Positions 5,945-7,001 of a DNA stretch of 7,001 nt are shown piece by piece (the stretch's first letter is position 1; the number at the start of each line of letters is the position of its first letter). The notes under the pieces are model-generated. The model was not told the DNA's origin. It did not search any database and saw only the letters and a list, made by a program, of their open reading frames with translations. Made by a program: the position numbers and the translations under genes. The stretch spans positions 1 through 7,001 of the forward strand of contig RFHZ01000560.1 of the NCBI GenBank assembly GCA_003696125.1, given 5' to 3'. Source of the stretch: Nitrospinota bacterium (GTDB lineage: Bacteria; Tectomicrobia; Entotheonellia; J063).

Positions 5945-7001
5945 TCACCGCTTGAGGGCTTCGGCCCTCTCTGGCTCTGCCAGCGGAGGGGATCCCTTCT
6001 CTGGCAACGAAAGAAAGCGGATGCGCATTCCCTGCGGGGTATGGATCTGGTAGGCAAGCATTCGATTGGCCGGTGACCAATAGAGCAGGGGGGAGAGGGG
6101 AGCCTGCGGCTGCAGGAGAAGGGATACTCCTGCCTTCTCCCCTGGGGAGGTGGGGAGATCGAGTTGATAGATGGCCCGCCTGCCTTCCCCCCCTTCTCCG
6201 ACGTACAGGAGACGATCATCCCCTACCCAGAGCGGTCCCTGCGGAGAGAAGACAACCCGATCGCTCACCATCTGGATCGATGCTGGACGGTCTGCTGACA
6301 GGAGATACAACCTCCACCTGTCCCGGGAAGGGGCGTAGAAGGCCAGTCTTTTCCCATCCGGAGACCAGACCGGACAGGGAGGAGAGGGGGGGGAGAGGTG
6401 AGTAAGACGCGAGACGACCGCCTCTTTGCCGTTACGAGGGGTATAGAGGTAGATATCGAATCCCTTCTCCCGTTTGGCTGCCAGGGCGATGGCGTTCCCG
6501 GTGGGAGACCAGGTCGGACAGGCGATCTGGTCAAACGATTGGGGCAAGAGCTGTACCGGTTCCCAGGTGAGAGGGAGGGGTTTCCCCTGGCTCCCATCTG
6601 CTATCAAGTCCTGCCAGAACAGCTTCCCTCCCTGCACATAGAGAAACTGGGGGCGGTGGGGGGTCCAGGAGATGGCCGTGCTTTTCTCCTGCAGGCGAAG
6701 CACCAGACCGAGTATGGTGTCTCCCTGGCCCAGATAGAGCGCTTTGCCCTCTCCCATCGGAATGGCCAGGAGGTAGTACCCGGTACCGACCGACCAGTGG
6801 AAATCAACGGCAGGAGCAGGTAAACCGGCCAGCGAGGCGACTCCCCACTCCCCTTCGGCGATCTGTACCCGCCGGTCCAGCAAAAATCGCTCCAACCAGA
6901 GTTCATCCCGCTCGGGAAAATGCTTCTGCACCGCATAGGTTTTCCCATCCGGAGACCAGCCCAGGAAGAAGAGGTCTACCGCTGCCGTCTCTGTGTCCTG
7001 G
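5945..7001 (-). CDS. TolB/PD40-type beta-propeller protein, 5' end beyond the window
   Basis: The reading frame is open from the right edge (first full codon ends at 7000) to a TGA at 5947-5945, giving 351 visible residues; the N-terminus is missing. Repeated WSPDGK-type blade motifs occur at visible residues 15-20, 164-169 (WSPTGN), 212-217, 251-256 (FSPQGP) and 308-313 (WSPANR), each followed by a short beta-strand such as RLAFYA or MLAYQI. SWTPHRPQFLYV at 111-122 looks like one more, degenerate blade. This spacing fits a six- or seven-bladed TolB-like propeller. Such proteins are usually periplasmic or lipoprotein scaffolds, but the signal peptide, if any, lies outside the window. No catalytic domain is visible. 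A GTG at 6931 is not the start, because the first blade motif continues upstream in frame. The partner is unknown, and the gene is transcribed toward the other five. Confidence 0.8.
   Translation of the reverse strand, partial: QDTETAAVDLFFLGWSPDGKTYAVQKHFPERDELWLERFLLDRRVQIAEGEWGVASLAGLPAPAVDFHWSVGTGYYLLAIPMGEGKALYLGQGDTILGLVLRLQEKSTAISWTPHRPQFLYVQGGKLFWQDLIADGSQGKPLPLTWEPVQLLPQSFDQIACPTWSPTGNAIALAAKREKGFDIYLYTPRNGKEAVVSRLTHLSPPSPPCPVWSPDGKRLAFYAPSRDRWRLYLLSADRPASIQMVSDRVVFSPQGPLWVGDDRLLYVGEGGEGRRAIYQLDLPTSPGEKAGVSLLLQPQAPLSPLLYWSPANRMLAYQIHTPQGMRIRFLSLPEKGSPPLAEPERAEALKR
5954..5983. terminator. Paired hairpins at the convergent gene junction
   Basis: GAGGGC-TTCG-GCCCTC (5954-5969) is a perfect 6-bp stem with a UUCG tetraloop on the plus strand. 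CTGGC-TCT-GCCAG (5971-5983) follows after one base. They lie 20 nt past the YkvA stop, inside the last codons of the propeller gene. No T-tract follows on either strand, so if this ends transcription it is a non-canonical or Rho-assisted site, or a 3'-end stabiliser for the plus-strand mRNA. Confidence 0.45.

Overview
The window is a compact, roughly 55-60% G+C stretch of bacterial chromosome. It carries five genes on the plus strand and one incomplete gene on the minus strand. There are no rRNA or tRNA genes, CRISPR arrays or transposase genes. The host is a bacterium that I cannot place with confidence. The SpoIID/LytB-type protein lacks the cysteine of sporulation SpoIID, so a non-sporulating lineage is more likely than a classical spore former.

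Layout. Positions 1-286 precede the first gene and hold three back-to-back inverted repeats, a weak minus-strand hairpin with a T-tract, and a good promoter with a perfect TATAAT at 210-215. A secreted SpoIID/LytB-domain protein (287-1459) follows. Its stop overlaps the start of a CPA2-family cation:proton antiporter (1456-2856) by four bases. A 125-nt gap (2857-2981) contains a large nested inverted repeat that should fold into a strong RNA structure. Next come threonine synthase (2982-4337), a cystathionine gamma-synthase-type PLP enzyme (4376-5560) and a small YkvA/DUF1232 membrane protein (5593-5934), all closely spaced. A TolB/PD40-type beta-propeller gene converges from the right on the minus strand, stops at 5945 and runs off the window edge. 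Two adjacent hairpins lie just inside its 3' end.

The most interesting part is the pair at 2982-5560. Both enzymes look like the plant (chloroplast) forms rather than the common bacterial ones. The cystathionine gamma-synthase has the plant-style YRxTRxF segment instead of the usual bacterial YGGTxRLF-like segment. In plants both enzymes compete for O-phosphohomoserine, the branch point between threonine and methionine. Finding the two adjacent in a bacterium, behind a structured leader, suggests a bacterial O-phosphohomoserine branch-point operon that may be controlled by RNA. The similarity to plants is judged from remembered family sequences, not from an alignment.
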